The position numbers were made by a program, and so were the translations under genes. From the NCBI RefSeq assembly GCF_023073355.1, contig NZ_JADPJI010000002.1:248001-312000 (forward strand): DNA of 64,000 nt, written 5' to 3'. The number at the start of each line of letters is the position of its first letter. Position 1 is the first letter of the stretch. This DNA is from Bradyrhizobium sp. 199 (GTDB taxonomy: Bacteria; Pseudomonadota; Alphaproteobacteria; Rhizobiales; Xanthobacteraceae). Positions 16,253 through 25,654 of the stretch are shown here, piece by piece. The notes beneath the pieces are model-generated. The model was not told the origin of the DNA. It did not search any database and worked only from the letters and a program-made list of their open reading frames with translations.

Positions 16253-17095
16253 CTACTGCTTCTTCTGCTTCTGCTTCTGCTCGGGCTTGCGCGGCGGGCG
16301 CGAGGCGGCGGCGGGTGCTGGCGTCCCACTCATTTTGTTGGCTGCCTCGCTGACGTCGAGCAGCGAACGACGAATGTCTTCGAGAAAGCCGGCCGATTTC
16401 TTCTTCATGGTGTCGGCAAGCTCGTGTAATCCCCTGATCTTCTCGTACAGCTCGTCGGCCTTGCCGTCGACGAAGCCGGGCACGGCGCCCTCGATCTTCG
16501 TGACCGCCTTGTCGAAGCCTGCGAAGGCGCTGTCGACCTTGGCCATGACAGAATCGATCTCGCCGCCTTTGCTCCGGAGATCGGCGGTGTAATTTTCGAA
16601 CGTGCTCAACCCGTCCCTGATAGCAGGGGCGTTGCTGACGATCGTGCGGTCGACACTGTGCAGGGTATCGACGATGGATTCAGCGTCGCTGAGATCGGCG
16701 GTCAGCACGGGGACGCCGTCAGAGTCCAGCGGCACCGGTGGCGCTGAGGGCGCGCCTCCGATCAGCGAGATCGCGGCAACGCCGGTCAGACCCTGGAACT
16801 CGATGCCCGCCACCGTGTCCTTGCGGATCGGGGCGGTGTTGTCGAGCATCACCAGCGCCACCACCTTGCGCGGATTGTCCAGCTTGATCGACAGGATCTG
16901 GCCCGCCGGGACACCGTCGAAATTGACCGGCCCGCCACGACGCAGGCCGCTGGCGGACCCGCCCTCGAAAACCACCCGCAACTGGCTGCGGCTCTGGATG
17001 GTGCGCCATTTCTGCACGCCAAGCACGCCGCCGAACGCCATGGCGATCACCGCCAGCGTCGCCGTTCCGATCGCCAAATTGCTCGCGCGTGCCAT
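16253..17095 (-). CDS. Lone MlaD/MCE-domain lipid-transport-type protein
   Basis: This 280-residue protein has an N-terminal membrane anchor (about residues 8-27), then an MCE domain (about 38-115, with LRVVFEGGSASGLRRGGPV and GVPAGQI), then a long helical region and a basic, proline- and lysine-rich tail ending KQKQKKQ. MCE proteins form hexameric rings in the periplasm that carry lipids between membranes. In a typical system the gene follows a YrbE permease and a ribonucleotide-binding ATPase; none are here, so it is an orphan copy or works with partners encoded elsewhere. The Shine-Dalgarno at 17095 is weak. Confidence 0.88.
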   Translation of the reverse strand: MARASNLAIGTATLAVIAMAFGGVLGVQKWRTIQSRSQLRVVFEGGSASGLRRGGPVNFDGVPAGQILSIKLDNPRKVVALVMLDNTAPIRKDTVAGIEFQGLTGVAAISLIGGAPSAPPVPLDSDGVPVLTADLSDAESIVDTLHSVDRTIVSNAPAIRDGLSTFENYTADLRSKGGEIDSVMAKVDSAFAGFDKAVTKIEGAVPGFVDGKADELYEKIRGLHELADTMKKKSAGFLEDIRRSLLDVSEAANKMSGTPAPAAASRPPRKPEQKQKQKKQ

Positions 17096-17156
17096 GAGGC
17101 TGAGTCTAAGGCCAAAGCGGGATGGTTGGAAAGTGTTCGAATGGCCGCGATTCTAG

Positions 17157-17246
17157 GTAGGGCGGGTTAGCGAAGCGTAACCCGCCACCATCTCTCGTAT
17201 GCATAAACGGTGAGTCGGTGGATTACGCTGCGCTAATCCACCCTAC
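17157..17246. repeat. Intergenic palindromic repeat, family A variant
   Basis: The element runs from GTAGGGCGGGTTAGCGAAGCG with AACCCGCC to GGTGGATTACGCTGCGC with TAATCCACCCTAC. It consists of two hairpins (GGCGGGTTAGCG / CGTAACCCGCC and GGTGGATTACG / CGCTAATCCACC) bounded by GTAGGG and CCCTAC. It lies between the tail of the ADP-forming synthetase gene and the start of the MlaD-type gene. Confidence 0.75.
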
Positions 17247-17252
17247 AGGACT

Positions 17253-19472
17253 TCAACGTCCGGCCGCACGCCTTGCCGCGGCGTTGTTGAGGACGATCAG
17301 GGCATCGACGGCTACGCCCGTCCTGGTGTTGATCAGGAACGGATTGATGTCGATCGAGGCGATCCGGTCGCCGGCATCCGCGATCAAATTCGACAGGCCG
17401 ACCAGCGCTTTCACTGCGGAGGCCTCGTGCAAGGCCGGTTTGCCGCGATAGCCCCGCATCTTGATTCCGGCCTTTGTGCGGCCGATCAGGAGCCGCGCCT
17501 CGGCCTCATCCAGCGGCGCGCCGGCGAGCGCCACGTCCTTCATCAGCTCGATGTCGATGCCGCCGGTGCCGAACAGCACGACCGGCCCCATCTCGGCGTC
17601 CAGTGAGGCGCCGACCACGAGCTCGAGCTCGGCCTTGACCTGTTGCGCGATCAGGATGCCGTCGAGCTTCGGCTTGCCTTTCAGCTTCGCCACCCGGGCG
17701 GTGATGTCGGCGAATGCCTTCTTCACCTCGGCGGCGCTGTTGAGGTTCAGCACGACACCGCCGATGTCGGATTTGTGCAGGATCTCCGCGCTGACGACCT
17801 TCGCCACGACCGGGAAACCGATCTGCTTTGCGATCTTGGCCGCATCGGCTGCCGTCTGCGCAATTGCCTCCTTGGAGACCGGAATGCCGTAGGCCTTCAG
17901 GAGCTTCTTCGAGGCGACCTCGTCGAGCGCGGCACCGCTTGCCGATCTCAATGCCTTCTCCAGCACGGCGCGCGCGGCAGGTTTCGAGCTCGAGACGATG
18001 TCGGGCACCTCCTTGCGCAGCTTGGCATAGGCGAGCAGCGACTTGATCGCGGTCACCGCCCGGTCCATGCCCTGCATGACCGCGAGATGCGGCAGCGATT
18101 TGCGTAATGTCTTGGTGAACTCGGTGAAGCCAATGGACATCGCGCTGATGTAGATCACGGGCTTGCCGCCCTGGCGCGCCATCTCGTCGACGATGCGCAG
18201 GTTGCGTTCGCGCAGCTCATGTGGCGCCTTGGGCAGTTCAGCGTCGACGATGACGATGTCTATAGCGGGATCGTCGATCATCAGCTTGATCGACTTCATG
18301 TAGACGGAGGGATCGACGACCGCGGCAAAGCCGGCGTCGAGCGGATTGCCGACGATCGAGCCCGGTCCGAGCATTTTCGCCAGTTCGGAGCCGACGTGCG
18401 GGCTGAGCGGGGCGAAGTTCAGGCCTTCCTTGTAGAAGGCGTCAAGCAGCATGCCGCGCTTGCCGCCGGACAGCGTGACGGCAGCGAGCCGGTCACCTTT
18501 GGGCACGGCCGCGTGAACGAAGCATTCGGTGGTCTCGATCAGCTCGTCGAGCCCGCCGACCCGGATCACCCCTTCGCGCGTCGCAACGGCGTCGAACGTC
18601 TCGATCGAGCCCGCGAGCGCACCGGTATGCGCCATCGCCGCGGCGCGGCCGCCCTCGGACGCGCCGAGCTTGAGCGCGATCACCGGCTTGCTGGCGGCGC
18701 GTGCCGCCTTGCAGGCGTCGCGAAACGCCCTGGTGTTGCGCACGCCTTCGAGATAGACGACGATCACCTTGATGCTCGGGTCCTCGGCGAAATAGCGCAT
18801 CAAGTCTGGCGTCTCTAGCCCGGCCTCATTGCCGGTCGTCACCATGTAGCCGACACCAACACCCCGATCCTCCAGCGCCTGACGGATCGCCATGACAATG
18901 GCACCGGACTGTCCGGCGATTGCCACCGCGCCTTGCTCCATGGTGACGATGCGGTCGTCGATGTTGGTGAAGAGCTTCTCGCCCGCGCTCAAGTTGCCGA
19001 GGCAATTCGGGCCGGTGACGGCGAGCCCCGTCTCGCGCACGGCCGCCTGCAATTCGGCGGCGAGCTTCTGGCTGTCTTCATCCTGCAACTCGCTGAAGCC
19101 CGAGGTGACGATGGTAGCCGATCTTGCGCCGGCTGCCGCAGCGTCGCGGATCACCTGGACGGCAAAGCGCGCCGGCACCAGCACCAGAACGTGATCGGGC
19201 TTCTCCGGCAGGCTGGCAAAGTCCTTGTAGCAGGGAACGCCCCATATCGATTCGCGCTTGGCGTTGACCGGATAGAGGCCGCCCGCGTAACCGTACTTGA
19301 TCAGATTATTCCAGATGCGCTCGGCATAATTGCCGGGCTTGTCGGTCGCGCCCACCAGCACGATGTTGAGCGGATGCAGCATGGCATGGATGCCCTTGAC
19401 GATCTCTCCGGCCTCGGGTGCCGGAGACCATGGGCGTTGCGAAACCGATGCGGCAGGCACTTGAGCTTCCAT
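17253..19472 (-). CDS. ADP-forming acyl-CoA synthetase (fused alpha and beta domains)
   Basis: This 739-residue single-chain NDP-forming acyl-CoA synthetase joins acid and CoA through an acyl-phosphate intermediate, or runs in reverse. The domain order is a CoA-binding Rossmann domain (about 30-130, VLVGATDKPGNYAERIWNN), a succinyl-CoA-synthetase-like flavodoxin domain with the phosphorylated His282 (AMAHTGALAGS), and a C-terminal ATP-grasp domain from about residue 510 (GFPVVAKVVS, HKSDIGGV). It is related to acetate-CoA ligase (ADP-forming) and to bacterial feruloyl- or pimeloyl-CoA ligases. The substrate is not predictable. ATG 19472 has GGGAAG upstream. It is transcribed alone. Confidence 0.93.
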   Translation of the reverse strand: MEAQVPAASVSQRPWSPAPEAGEIVKGIHAMLHPLNIVLVGATDKPGNYAERIWNNLIKYGYAGGLYPVNAKRESIWGVPCYKDFASLPEKPDHVLVLVPARFAVQVIRDAAAAGARSATIVTSGFSELQDEDSQKLAAELQAAVRETGLAVTGPNCLGNLSAGEKLFTNIDDRIVTMEQGAVAIAGQSGAIVMAIRQALEDRGVGVGYMVTTGNEAGLETPDLMRYFAEDPSIKVIVVYLEGVRNTRAFRDACKAARAASKPVIALKLGASEGGRAAAMAHTGALAGSIETFDAVATREGVIRVGGLDELIETTECFVHAAVPKGDRLAAVTLSGGKRGMLLDAFYKEGLNFAPLSPHVGSELAKMLGPGSIVGNPLDAGFAAVVDPSVYMKSIKLMIDDPAIDIVIVDAELPKAPHELRERNLRIVDEMARQGGKPVIYISAMSIGFTEFTKTLRKSLPHLAVMQGMDRAVTAIKSLLAYAKLRKEVPDIVSSSKPAARAVLEKALRSASGAALDEVASKKLLKAYGIPVSKEAIAQTAADAAKIAKQIGFPVVAKVVSAEILHKSDIGGVVLNLNSAAEVKKAFADITARVAKLKGKPKLDGILIAQQVKAELELVVGASLDAEMGPVVLFGTGGIDIELMKDVALAGAPLDEAEARLLIGRTKAGIKMRGYRGKPALHEASAVKALVGLSNLIADAGDRIASIDINPFLINTRTGVAVDALIVLNNAAARRAAGR

Positions 19473-19675
19473 GCGCTTCCCTCACTTCTTGTTCTTGTTG
19501 CAACGCGCTGTCGCGCCGGCTGCGCGGGCTGCCGTGGCGGGACTCCATGCCGCGAGGCGGAATGGGCAAGTCTTTGACGACAAGACCTGACGATAACGCT
19601 AGCATCACAAGACTTTTGGCGAAAGTGCGAACGATCCGGCAAGATGCTAGGACACCGTGACGCTCATTCTCTCAA
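19473..19675. other. Divergent intergenic region, no clear element
   Basis: The 203 bases between the divergent synthetase and glycosyltransferase genes must hold both promoters. I found no convincing palindrome, repeat or small gene in it. Confidence 0.4.
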
Positions 19676-21328
19676 ATGGTCATCATGCCGCTTCTGTCCA
19701 TCGTGGTGCCGACTCTCGATCGTCCCGACACGCTTCGCCACGCGCTCGCGACCATGGCGTGCCAGCCTGCGCACGCAGACTGCGAGTTCGTCGTCCAGAA
19801 CAACGGCGGCAATCCTGAGATCGCGAAGATGGTCGCAGACCTCCAGGACGAGCGGTTCAAGCATTTTGCCAGCAAAGCCGTGCTGACCATGACCGACAAT
19901 TGGGAGGAGGCACTCGGCCATGCCTCGGGCGAATACATCGCCTTCCTCGGCGATGACGACGGGTTGATGCCCTACGCATGTGCCACGGCATCGGATCTGC
20001 TCTCGGGCGGAAAGATCGATCTCCTGAGCTGGCACGCCTACAGCTACCACTGGCCGGGCTACTACCATCCGGCCTTCCGCAACAGGCTGCTCGCCGAGAT
20101 CGACCTGACCTCGTCGGCAAAGCGCGTCGCCTCGCGCGACGAGCTGGTGCGCATCTTCGGCTTCCAGGCGCATTATGCGAATCTGCCGATGATCTACAAT
20201 TCCTTCGTCCGCCGCAGCGTCATCGATCGGATGCGTGCGGTCGGTGGCCGCTACTTCATCGGCCTATCGCCGGACGTGGCATCCGGTATCGCCAACGCTG
20301 CGCTGACCGACAGTTTCGTCCGACTGTCACGGCCGCTGAGCATGGCCGGATTTTCGCAGCACAGCACCGGTCATGCGTTGTTCTTCGAGACCATTGATCT
20401 GCTCGAAACGTCGCGAGGAGCGCGCGATTTCGGCCCCATTGACGACGATCCCCGGCTCCCTGATCTCAACGCCCTTCAGCTCTTCATTGCCAAGGACATG
20501 CTCGTCCTCAAGCATCTGTTGCTGGCGGATGATGACGACGTGCGGCTCGACTTCAAGGCACTTGCACAGGCGCTTGCGACCGACATCAACAATCGGCCGC
20601 CGCTGTATGATCGAACCGTACAGACCATCGGCGAACTCGCCCGCATGCATGGGTTCGAGGTCGCCGATATCATCATTCCTGCGCGTCTTGCGGATCGGCC
20701 GCCACCCGGCAAGGGTGTTCGCGTCATCGGACAGAACCGCGTGGTTTACGAGCTCGATGGTTCTGCGATCGGGCTCAATTCGATCGCAGATGCCGTGCGC
20801 GTGGTCGCGCAGTTCGTTCCGGATCAGGAGCCGTTCGATCTAGTCGCTCCGGAGGCTCCCGCGTCTGCGCCGGTCCTCGGCGCCGAGGAGCTCGAATTTG
20901 GATGTGGCGGGGCGGGCGTCGCTGCGTTGATCGAGGGATGGAGCGAGCCGGAGCAATGGGGCACCTGGTCCGTCGCCAGGCATTGCGTGCTCCGCTTCGA
21001 GGTTCATCCCGTCCCGTCACGGCCGGTCGAGCTCGTTGTGGCGTGCCGGGCCTTCGTTTCCGACAGAAATCCGCAACTGGGTGCGGTTTGCCGCGTCGGC
21101 AGCGGAGCGCAGCAGGAATTGACGTTTTCGACAGGGGCGTTTGCGGGCTTGCGCAGGTTGATGCTCGATCCCGCCGCGATTGCCGCCGACGGGAGCTTGA
21201 CCATCAGCCTGTCCCTATCCGATCCACGCTCGCCCGCTGATCTGGGGTTGAGCGCCGATGTACGCCCTCTCGGCATTGGTCTTGAGCGGATCTGGCTCGA
21301 TGAGGTCCGTGCGTCACGAGACCGCTGA
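19676..21328 (+). CDS. Family 2 glycosyltransferase with C-terminal beta-sandwich-like module
   Basis: This 550-residue protein has an N-terminal GT-A glycosyltransferase domain (about residues 3-250): LSIVVPTLDRPDTLRHAL opens the nucleotide-sugar fold and LGDDDGL provides the metal-binding aspartates. The C-terminal region (about 406-545) is a separate module with GWSEPEQWGTWS (421-432) and SPADLGLSADVRPLGIGL. It resembles a domain I know from other alphaproteobacterial envelope glycosyltransferases and echoes the ends of the proteins at 26478 and 27948. No membrane segment is evident. A role in surface polysaccharide or protein glycosylation is inferred. ATG 19685 is an alternative start. 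Confidence 0.87.
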   Translation: MVIMPLLSIVVPTLDRPDTLRHALATMACQPAHADCEFVVQNNGGNPEIAKMVADLQDERFKHFASKAVLTMTDNWEEALGHASGEYIAFLGDDDGLMPYACATASDLLSGGKIDLLSWHAYSYHWPGYYHPAFRNRLLAEIDLTSSAKRVASRDELVRIFGFQAHYANLPMIYNSFVRRSVIDRMRAVGGRYFIGLSPDVASGIANAALTDSFVRLSRPLSMAGFSQHSTGHALFFETIDLLETSRGARDFGPIDDDPRLPDLNALQLFIAKDMLVLKHLLLADDDDVRLDFKALAQALATDINNRPPLYDRTVQTIGELARMHGFEVADIIIPARLADRPPPGKGVRVIGQNRVVYELDGSAIGLNSIADAVRVVAQFVPDQEPFDLVAPEAPASAPVLGAEELEFGCGGAGVAALIEGWSEPEQWGTWSVARHCVLRFEVHPVPSRPVELVVACRAFVSDRNPQLGAVCRVGSGAQQELTFSTGAFAGLRRLMLDPAAIAADGSLTISLSLSDPRSPADLGLSADVRPLGIGLERIWLDEVRASRDR

Positions 21329-21339
21329 TCTCCGCTTGC

Positions 21340-22332
21340 TCAGTGCGGCAGCAGGTTCAGCTTGTGGGCGTAGTGAAAGACAACCTGCCTTGCGAGATAG
21401 GGAGCGATGGCGCGGCGGATCTGCATGTGTGTCGGATCGAAGCCGAGCACGCGACGCCGCAAGATGCCCATCTCCCTGACGCCGATTGCGTAGGTTGCTG
21501 CCGTCTTCTGGGCGTCATGAATTCGGAAGCAGGCGAGGAATCGGGGCAGGCGAACGAATTTGCATCCCGCAGCCTGCGCTCGCAGGATGAAGTCCCAATC
21601 CATCGCGTAGTGAAAGCTCTCGTCGAGCGGTCCGATCTTGTCCCACACGCGCTTGCGCCAGAACATCGTCTCCTGCGGGATATAGTCGGCATATTGCAGC
21701 GCGTGCCCGTCATGGGGCGGCAGCACGGCACGGCCGACCTCGAGCCCTTCGCGATCGACGAAGACGCGATGGCCATAGACGATGTCGACATGCGGATGCG
21801 ACGTGAAGTAGTTGGCGACATAGGCCAGCGTCCCGGGCAGCAGCATGTCGTCGCTGTTGAGATAGGCCATGATCTCGCTGTCGATACCCGCAAAGCCGAG
21901 ATTGATGGCGTTCGACTGCCCGCTGTCAGGTCCGCTCTTCCAGCTGATGCCCTCGCCGCGGCTCTTCAGCAGATCTGTCGTACCATCGATCGAGGCACCA
22001 TCCTGCACGTGATAATACAGGTTGGGATAGCTCTGACTCACGACGCTTTCGATCGTGGCGCCGAGATATTGCGCATGGTTGTAGCTTGGCGTGACGATCG
22101 CGATCCGCGGTGCATTCCCGTGGATCGAGGGGGCCGGTGGGAATGCCCTCAAATTGAGCAGGCGCGGTGGATATTGCTCGAAGGTCCACATCGGCGGGCG
22201 CCGCCAAAGGCTCCGCAGCGAGGATCGCCTTTGCCCGGCGGCGATGAGATCCTGGTTCCTTTCCAGGAGCGCGACACGATTTTCGAGCTGCTCCAGTCGT
22301 AGTTCGAGCCGCTGCCTGAACTCGGCATCCAT
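21340..22332 (-). CDS. Family 2 glycosyltransferase with N-terminal coiled coil
   Basis: This 330-residue protein starts with a short coiled coil (about residues 5-32, repeated leucine spacing in RQRLELRLEQLENRVALLE). A GT-A domain follows (about 70-300) with IAIVTPSYNHAQYLGATIES, the metal-binding LNSDDM and the acceptor-side MDWDFILR. ATG 22332 is chosen because GGAAGA lies about seven bases upstream; a frame 13 codons longer lacks this. It is convergent with the glycosyltransferase at 19676, with eleven bases between the stops. It is probably part of the surface glycan island. Confidence 0.9.
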   Translation of the reverse strand: MDAEFRQRLELRLEQLENRVALLERNQDLIAAGQRRSSLRSLWRRPPMWTFEQYPPRLLNLRAFPPAPSIHGNAPRIAIVTPSYNHAQYLGATIESVVSQSYPNLYYHVQDGASIDGTTDLLKSRGEGISWKSGPDSGQSNAINLGFAGIDSEIMAYLNSDDMLLPGTLAYVANYFTSHPHVDIVYGHRVFVDREGLEVGRAVLPPHDGHALQYADYIPQETMFWRKRVWDKIGPLDESFHYAMDWDFILRAQAAGCKFVRLPRFLACFRIHDAQKTAATYAIGVREMGILRRRVLGFDPTHMQIRRAIAPYLARQVVFHYAHKLNLLPH

Positions 22333-22491
22333 GTATCGTTCTTCCACAAAATCACAACGTACGAAAATCAATGGGCCTTTCTTACAGGCCTTCGGCCGGC
22401 AGCGCCAGTTCGCGGTGCCGTCAAATACGATGGCCCGCCTCTCCGGCGCGATTACGGAGCGCTTGATCGATCCGGGACAGCCTGCGAACCG

Positions 22492-23061
22492 TTATTCACC
22501 TGTTCCGATCAAGGTGGCATGCAGGACATACCGCTCCGGGCCGGAGGTGACCGCGTCGAACGGCCAGCAGGTCGTGAGCACGAGTTCGACATCCCGCGCC
22601 GTGGGATCGATGCCCGACGCATCGAAGCGGACCACAGCGGATGAATCCGCGCGATAGCGAAAGTGTTTGCCGTCAGCGCGTGTGACATCGATCACGTCAC
22701 CAATGGCGACATTCCGCACGAAACGGAAATGTGTGTCGCGATGTCCGGCATATACGGCAATGCCGCGCTCGCCGGCATCAACCGTTTGGTGGATATGACC
22801 GGGTCCAAAGGCAAGCGCCTGCCCGCTCGCGCCTTCCAGCACGATCGTGCTGGCGCCGATCCGTTTCACCTCGACCCGCGCGACCGGCCAGGTGTCGGCC
22901 CATGACCACGGCTTGACCATCCGGCCCGTCGCGACGCTCTGGTCGAATGCGCGCTCCAGCAGCACCTGTGCGAGCCACGCCTTGGCGTGGATAAAGGCGC
23001 CGTCGCCGAACAGGATAAGGCCGATCAGGGACAGAACCAATGGAGATAAGAGGCGGGGCAT
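22492..23061 (-). CDS. Class GN (Gram-negative) sortase
   Basis: This 189-residue membrane-anchored transpeptidase has a hydrophobic N-terminal anchor (about residues 7-20). The catalytic residues are His107 (YAGHRDTHF), Cys165 (LVLTTCWPFD) and Arg177 (SGPERYV), all conserved. Sortases cleave a C-terminal LPxTx-like signal and join the protein to an amine. The class GN type occurs in Gram-negatives paired with one dedicated substrate; here that substrate is the LPKTA-tailed protein at 23206-25467, transcribed just upstream. GGAAGATG precedes ATG 23061. In Gram-negatives the acceptor is not well established. Confidence 0.95.
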   Translation of the reverse strand: MPRLLSPLVLSLIGLILFGDGAFIHAKAWLAQVLLERAFDQSVATGRMVKPWSWADTWPVARVEVKRIGASTIVLEGASGQALAFGPGHIHQTVDAGERGIAVYAGHRDTHFRFVRNVAIGDVIDVTRADGKHFRYRADSSAVVRFDASGIDPTARDVELVLTTCWPFDAVTSGPERYVLHATLIGTGE

Positions 23062-23077
23062 CGTATTTCATCTTCCG

Positions 23078-23122
23078 TATTGCGAGCGAAGCGAAGTTCG
23101 TTGCTTCGCTCCTTGCAATGAC
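23078..23122. repeat. Snap-back repeat, family C, between sortase and its substrate
   Basis: GTATTGCGAGCGAAGCGAAG is followed a few bases later by its near reverse complement CTTCGCTCCTTGCAATGAC, giving a long hairpin. A longer copy is at 37471-37552. It sits between the substrate gene and the sortase gene of the same operon and so may lower or stabilise sortase expression relative to the substrate. Confidence 0.7.
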
Positions 23123-23205
23123 ATCGATAAAAAGGCGCGCGCGGCCGTTGGGTGTGGGACGGGCAGCCGCGCGCGCTGAAGTAGAGGAGTTAGGGAGCTC
23201 CTCTC

Positions 23206-25467
23206 TCAAGCGACGTCAGTGAGCAAGGGCTGACGCCGGTTGAACACGAATAGAAACAGGGCGAGCACAATCAGCATCAGGCCCGCGATCATCTTCAGCT
23301 CGGCTGAGGTTGCCGTCTTGGGCAGACGGATCGCATCAGGCGCTGCCGATGTTGGACGCCGCGCGGCCGGTGAGGTGCCCGCATCGGCATGACGTTCACG
23401 CAACTGCCCCGGGAACGGCGACCGTTCGCCAAACACTTTCTCGAACTCCCAGCCGGCGGGCAGGTTGATCGGCAGCTCGCTGAGCTTGAGCGGCGCGCCT
23501 TCGGGGCGATTCGGCGTCTTGTCGACGGCGACAAGGCTGGTCAGGCGCGTGACGATCTGATGGTCGAGCGCCAGCGTCAGGATCGCCTTGTCGGCCTCCT
23601 CGGGCGCGAGCTCCCGCATGGCGCGCGCCACCTCGGCGTCACCGATCTTGCGCCTGGCCCAGAGTTTCGACAGGCCCTTGCCTTCGGCCGCATTTTGCAG
23701 CGGCAGCGTCACTGACCATGGACGGTCGCCGACGTGCCCCCTGATCTCGAGCGAGCCCGCCAGCTTGTCGAGCTTGGCCGCAAGCACCAGCGGCTCGTCG
23801 CGATAGACGTCCGGGATGATCGCGGGGGTGACGTCGGCCTTGGCTTCGGAGAATTTCGCGCTGAGGCCGGTCACGGCCGGATTTTCGAGCTTGGCGAACA
23901 AGCCGCGCATGCGCTCCTCCACCTGCTCGACCGACCCGATATGGGTGAAGGCTCCACGGCCGAGCTCGGCGGCGCGTGTCATCAGATAGGTGTTGGGCGC
24001 CGACCCGATGCCGACCATGAAGACGCGCGAGCGGCCGCGCATCGCCGTGATCGCTTCGAACAATTGCTGTTCGTTGCCGATTGCACCATCGGTCAGGAAT
24101 ACGACCTGGCGAACCATGCCGGTGTCGCCGAGCTTGTCGGCCAGTGCGGCGCGCATCGCCGGCACCATCTCGGTGCCGCCGCGCGCCTGCAGCGCGCTCA
24201 CGAACGAGGTCGCCTCGCCGACATGGGCAGCGTCTGCCGGCACGGAAGCCGGAAACAGCACGTCCATGGTATCGTCAAAGCGGATGACGTTGAAACGATC
24301 GGTCGGCTGGAGCCGAGAGAGAGCGTAAGTAAGGCTTGCCTTGGCCTGGACCATCGACGTGCCGCCCATCGACCCGGAATTGTCGATCACGAACACGACC
24401 TCACGCGGCAGTGGCTTCTGTGTCGACTGCTCGGCGTTGGGCGGGGTGACGAAGGCGAGCAGGTAGTCGGCACCGCCGACATGTTCGCGGAACAGGCCCA
24501 CTGACGGCGCCTTCTCGGCGGCAGGCTTCCATGTCAGCTCGAAGTCGCGGTCGGCAGGAACAGCGCCATCGGCGAGCGTGATGATGCGTGCCGTGTTCTC
24601 CGGACTCTCGATCTTGACGTTATGGTGGTGACTCCTAACCTCGCCAAGCGCGAAGCCGGCCTTCAGGCGCACCGTGATGCTGGTCGGATTGACCGGTGCA
24701 GTCCTGGCGGGATCCAGCACCGGCGGCGAGATGCGGTCACGGTCCGGTACCGGGGCCGACGTCGCCGCGCCCCAGCCCGAGCCGTCGCTGCTGAAGTCGA
24801 CGCTCTGCACGATCGGCGCCGGATTGTAGCGCGGTCCGACCACCAGCGGCAGGCGGAGCGAATATTCGTTGCCTGATTGATGCACGGGCTCCTGATATTC
24901 GATCTGCACCAGCACGGTTTCGCCGGGGCCGATATTGGCAACTGAATTGGTGAAGATGTTCGGCCGTTCCTGCTCGGTGAGCGCGGCCTTCTGACCGGCG
25001 CGGCGTGCCTCTTCGTAGATGACGCGCGCCTGCTGCCGCTCCTTGATGTCTCCGACGATGACGCGATCGCCGACCACCATCTTCAGCGAATCGACGGCGG
25101 CGCCGGCCGCGAGCGGATAGACATAGGTTGCCTCGGCCCAGTCCTTGGTCGGGTTGCGGAAGATTTGGGTGACCCGGGCGCGCAGCGTCGGACCCGATAC
25201 CGTGATGTCGATGTCGATACCGAGGCGGATCGCTTCGGTGGTGGCGCCGTCGTCCTTCAGAAGCAGCGTACCGGACCGTGCATCGCCGGGCTGGAGCAGG
25301 CTGGCCGGCTCGGTCGTTGCCGACCAACTCGTCCCGAAGCTGACAAGCAGGGCCACGAAGGCCATCAGCATCACCGCGATGCCCTGCGCGAGAAGAAGCA
25401 ATCCGAGCTTGATCAGCCGGTTCAACATGGGGTGCTCGTCGTTGTCAGCTGTGTCGTAGGTGACCAT
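23206..25467 (-). CDS. Sortase substrate: VIT and VWA domain protein with LPKTA signal
   Basis: This 753-residue exported protein is the dedicated target of the neighbouring sortase. After an N-terminal hydrophobic segment come a vault-like VIT domain (about 60-190, with YVYPLAAGAAVDSL and ARRAGQKAALTEQERPNIF) and a von Willebrand A domain with an intact MIDAS (VIDNSGSMGGTSM and FLTDGAIGNE). The C terminus is a sorting signal: LPKTAT at about 715, a hydrophobic helix and RR. ATG 25467 is preferred because GGGAG lies eight bases upstream; a 42-codon longer frame has no supporting signal. VIT/VWA proteins resemble inter-alpha-trypsin inhibitor heavy chains and usually bind partners. Its role is unknown. 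Confidence 0.94.
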   Translation of the reverse strand: MVTYDTADNDEHPMLNRLIKLGLLLLAQGIAVMLMAFVALLVSFGTSWSATTEPASLLQPGDARSGTLLLKDDGATTEAIRLGIDIDITVSGPTLRARVTQIFRNPTKDWAEATYVYPLAAGAAVDSLKMVVGDRVIVGDIKERQQARVIYEEARRAGQKAALTEQERPNIFTNSVANIGPGETVLVQIEYQEPVHQSGNEYSLRLPLVVGPRYNPAPIVQSVDFSSDGSGWGAATSAPVPDRDRISPPVLDPARTAPVNPTSITVRLKAGFALGEVRSHHHNVKIESPENTARIITLADGAVPADRDFELTWKPAAEKAPSVGLFREHVGGADYLLAFVTPPNAEQSTQKPLPREVVFVIDNSGSMGGTSMVQAKASLTYALSRLQPTDRFNVIRFDDTMDVLFPASVPADAAHVGEATSFVSALQARGGTEMVPAMRAALADKLGDTGMVRQVVFLTDGAIGNEQQLFEAITAMRGRSRVFMVGIGSAPNTYLMTRAAELGRGAFTHIGSVEQVEERMRGLFAKLENPAVTGLSAKFSEAKADVTPAIIPDVYRDEPLVLAAKLDKLAGSLEIRGHVGDRPWSVTLPLQNAAEGKGLSKLWARRKIGDAEVARAMRELAPEEADKAILTLALDHQIVTRLTSLVAVDKTPNRPEGAPLKLSELPINLPAGWEFEKVFGERSPFPGQLRERHADAGTSPAARRPTSAAPDAIRLPKTATSAELKMIAGLMLIVLALFLFVFNRRQPLLTDVA

Positions 25468-25654
25468 TGGGCCTGCTCCCGAAAGGACGTTTGCTGGCTG
25501 TGAGCATTCGCCGGGAGGGGCCGATTTCGCGAGCAGAATGATCGGCAATGTTCCGCCGCGGCCGGCCCCGGCAGGCCGCCGCTGGGCGGTCATGTGCGGT
25601 TTTGTGCTGGTTTGTCCGCCCTGCTAGGATGTCCGTGCTGGAGCAGGGCTAGCG
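25468..25654. promoter_or_regulatory. Divergent promoter region between the sortase operon and the XRE regulator
   Basis: The 187 bases separate the minus-strand sortase operon from the plus-strand regulator gene, an arrangement typical of a regulator controlling its neighbour. The sequence is GC-rich with short inverted stretches, but I cannot single out an operator. Confidence 0.4.

Noticed and set aside
21258..22302. Plus-strand frame opposite the second glycosyltransferase
   Set aside because: Antisense shadow; the minus-strand protein has the full GT-A motifs and a ribosome-binding site.
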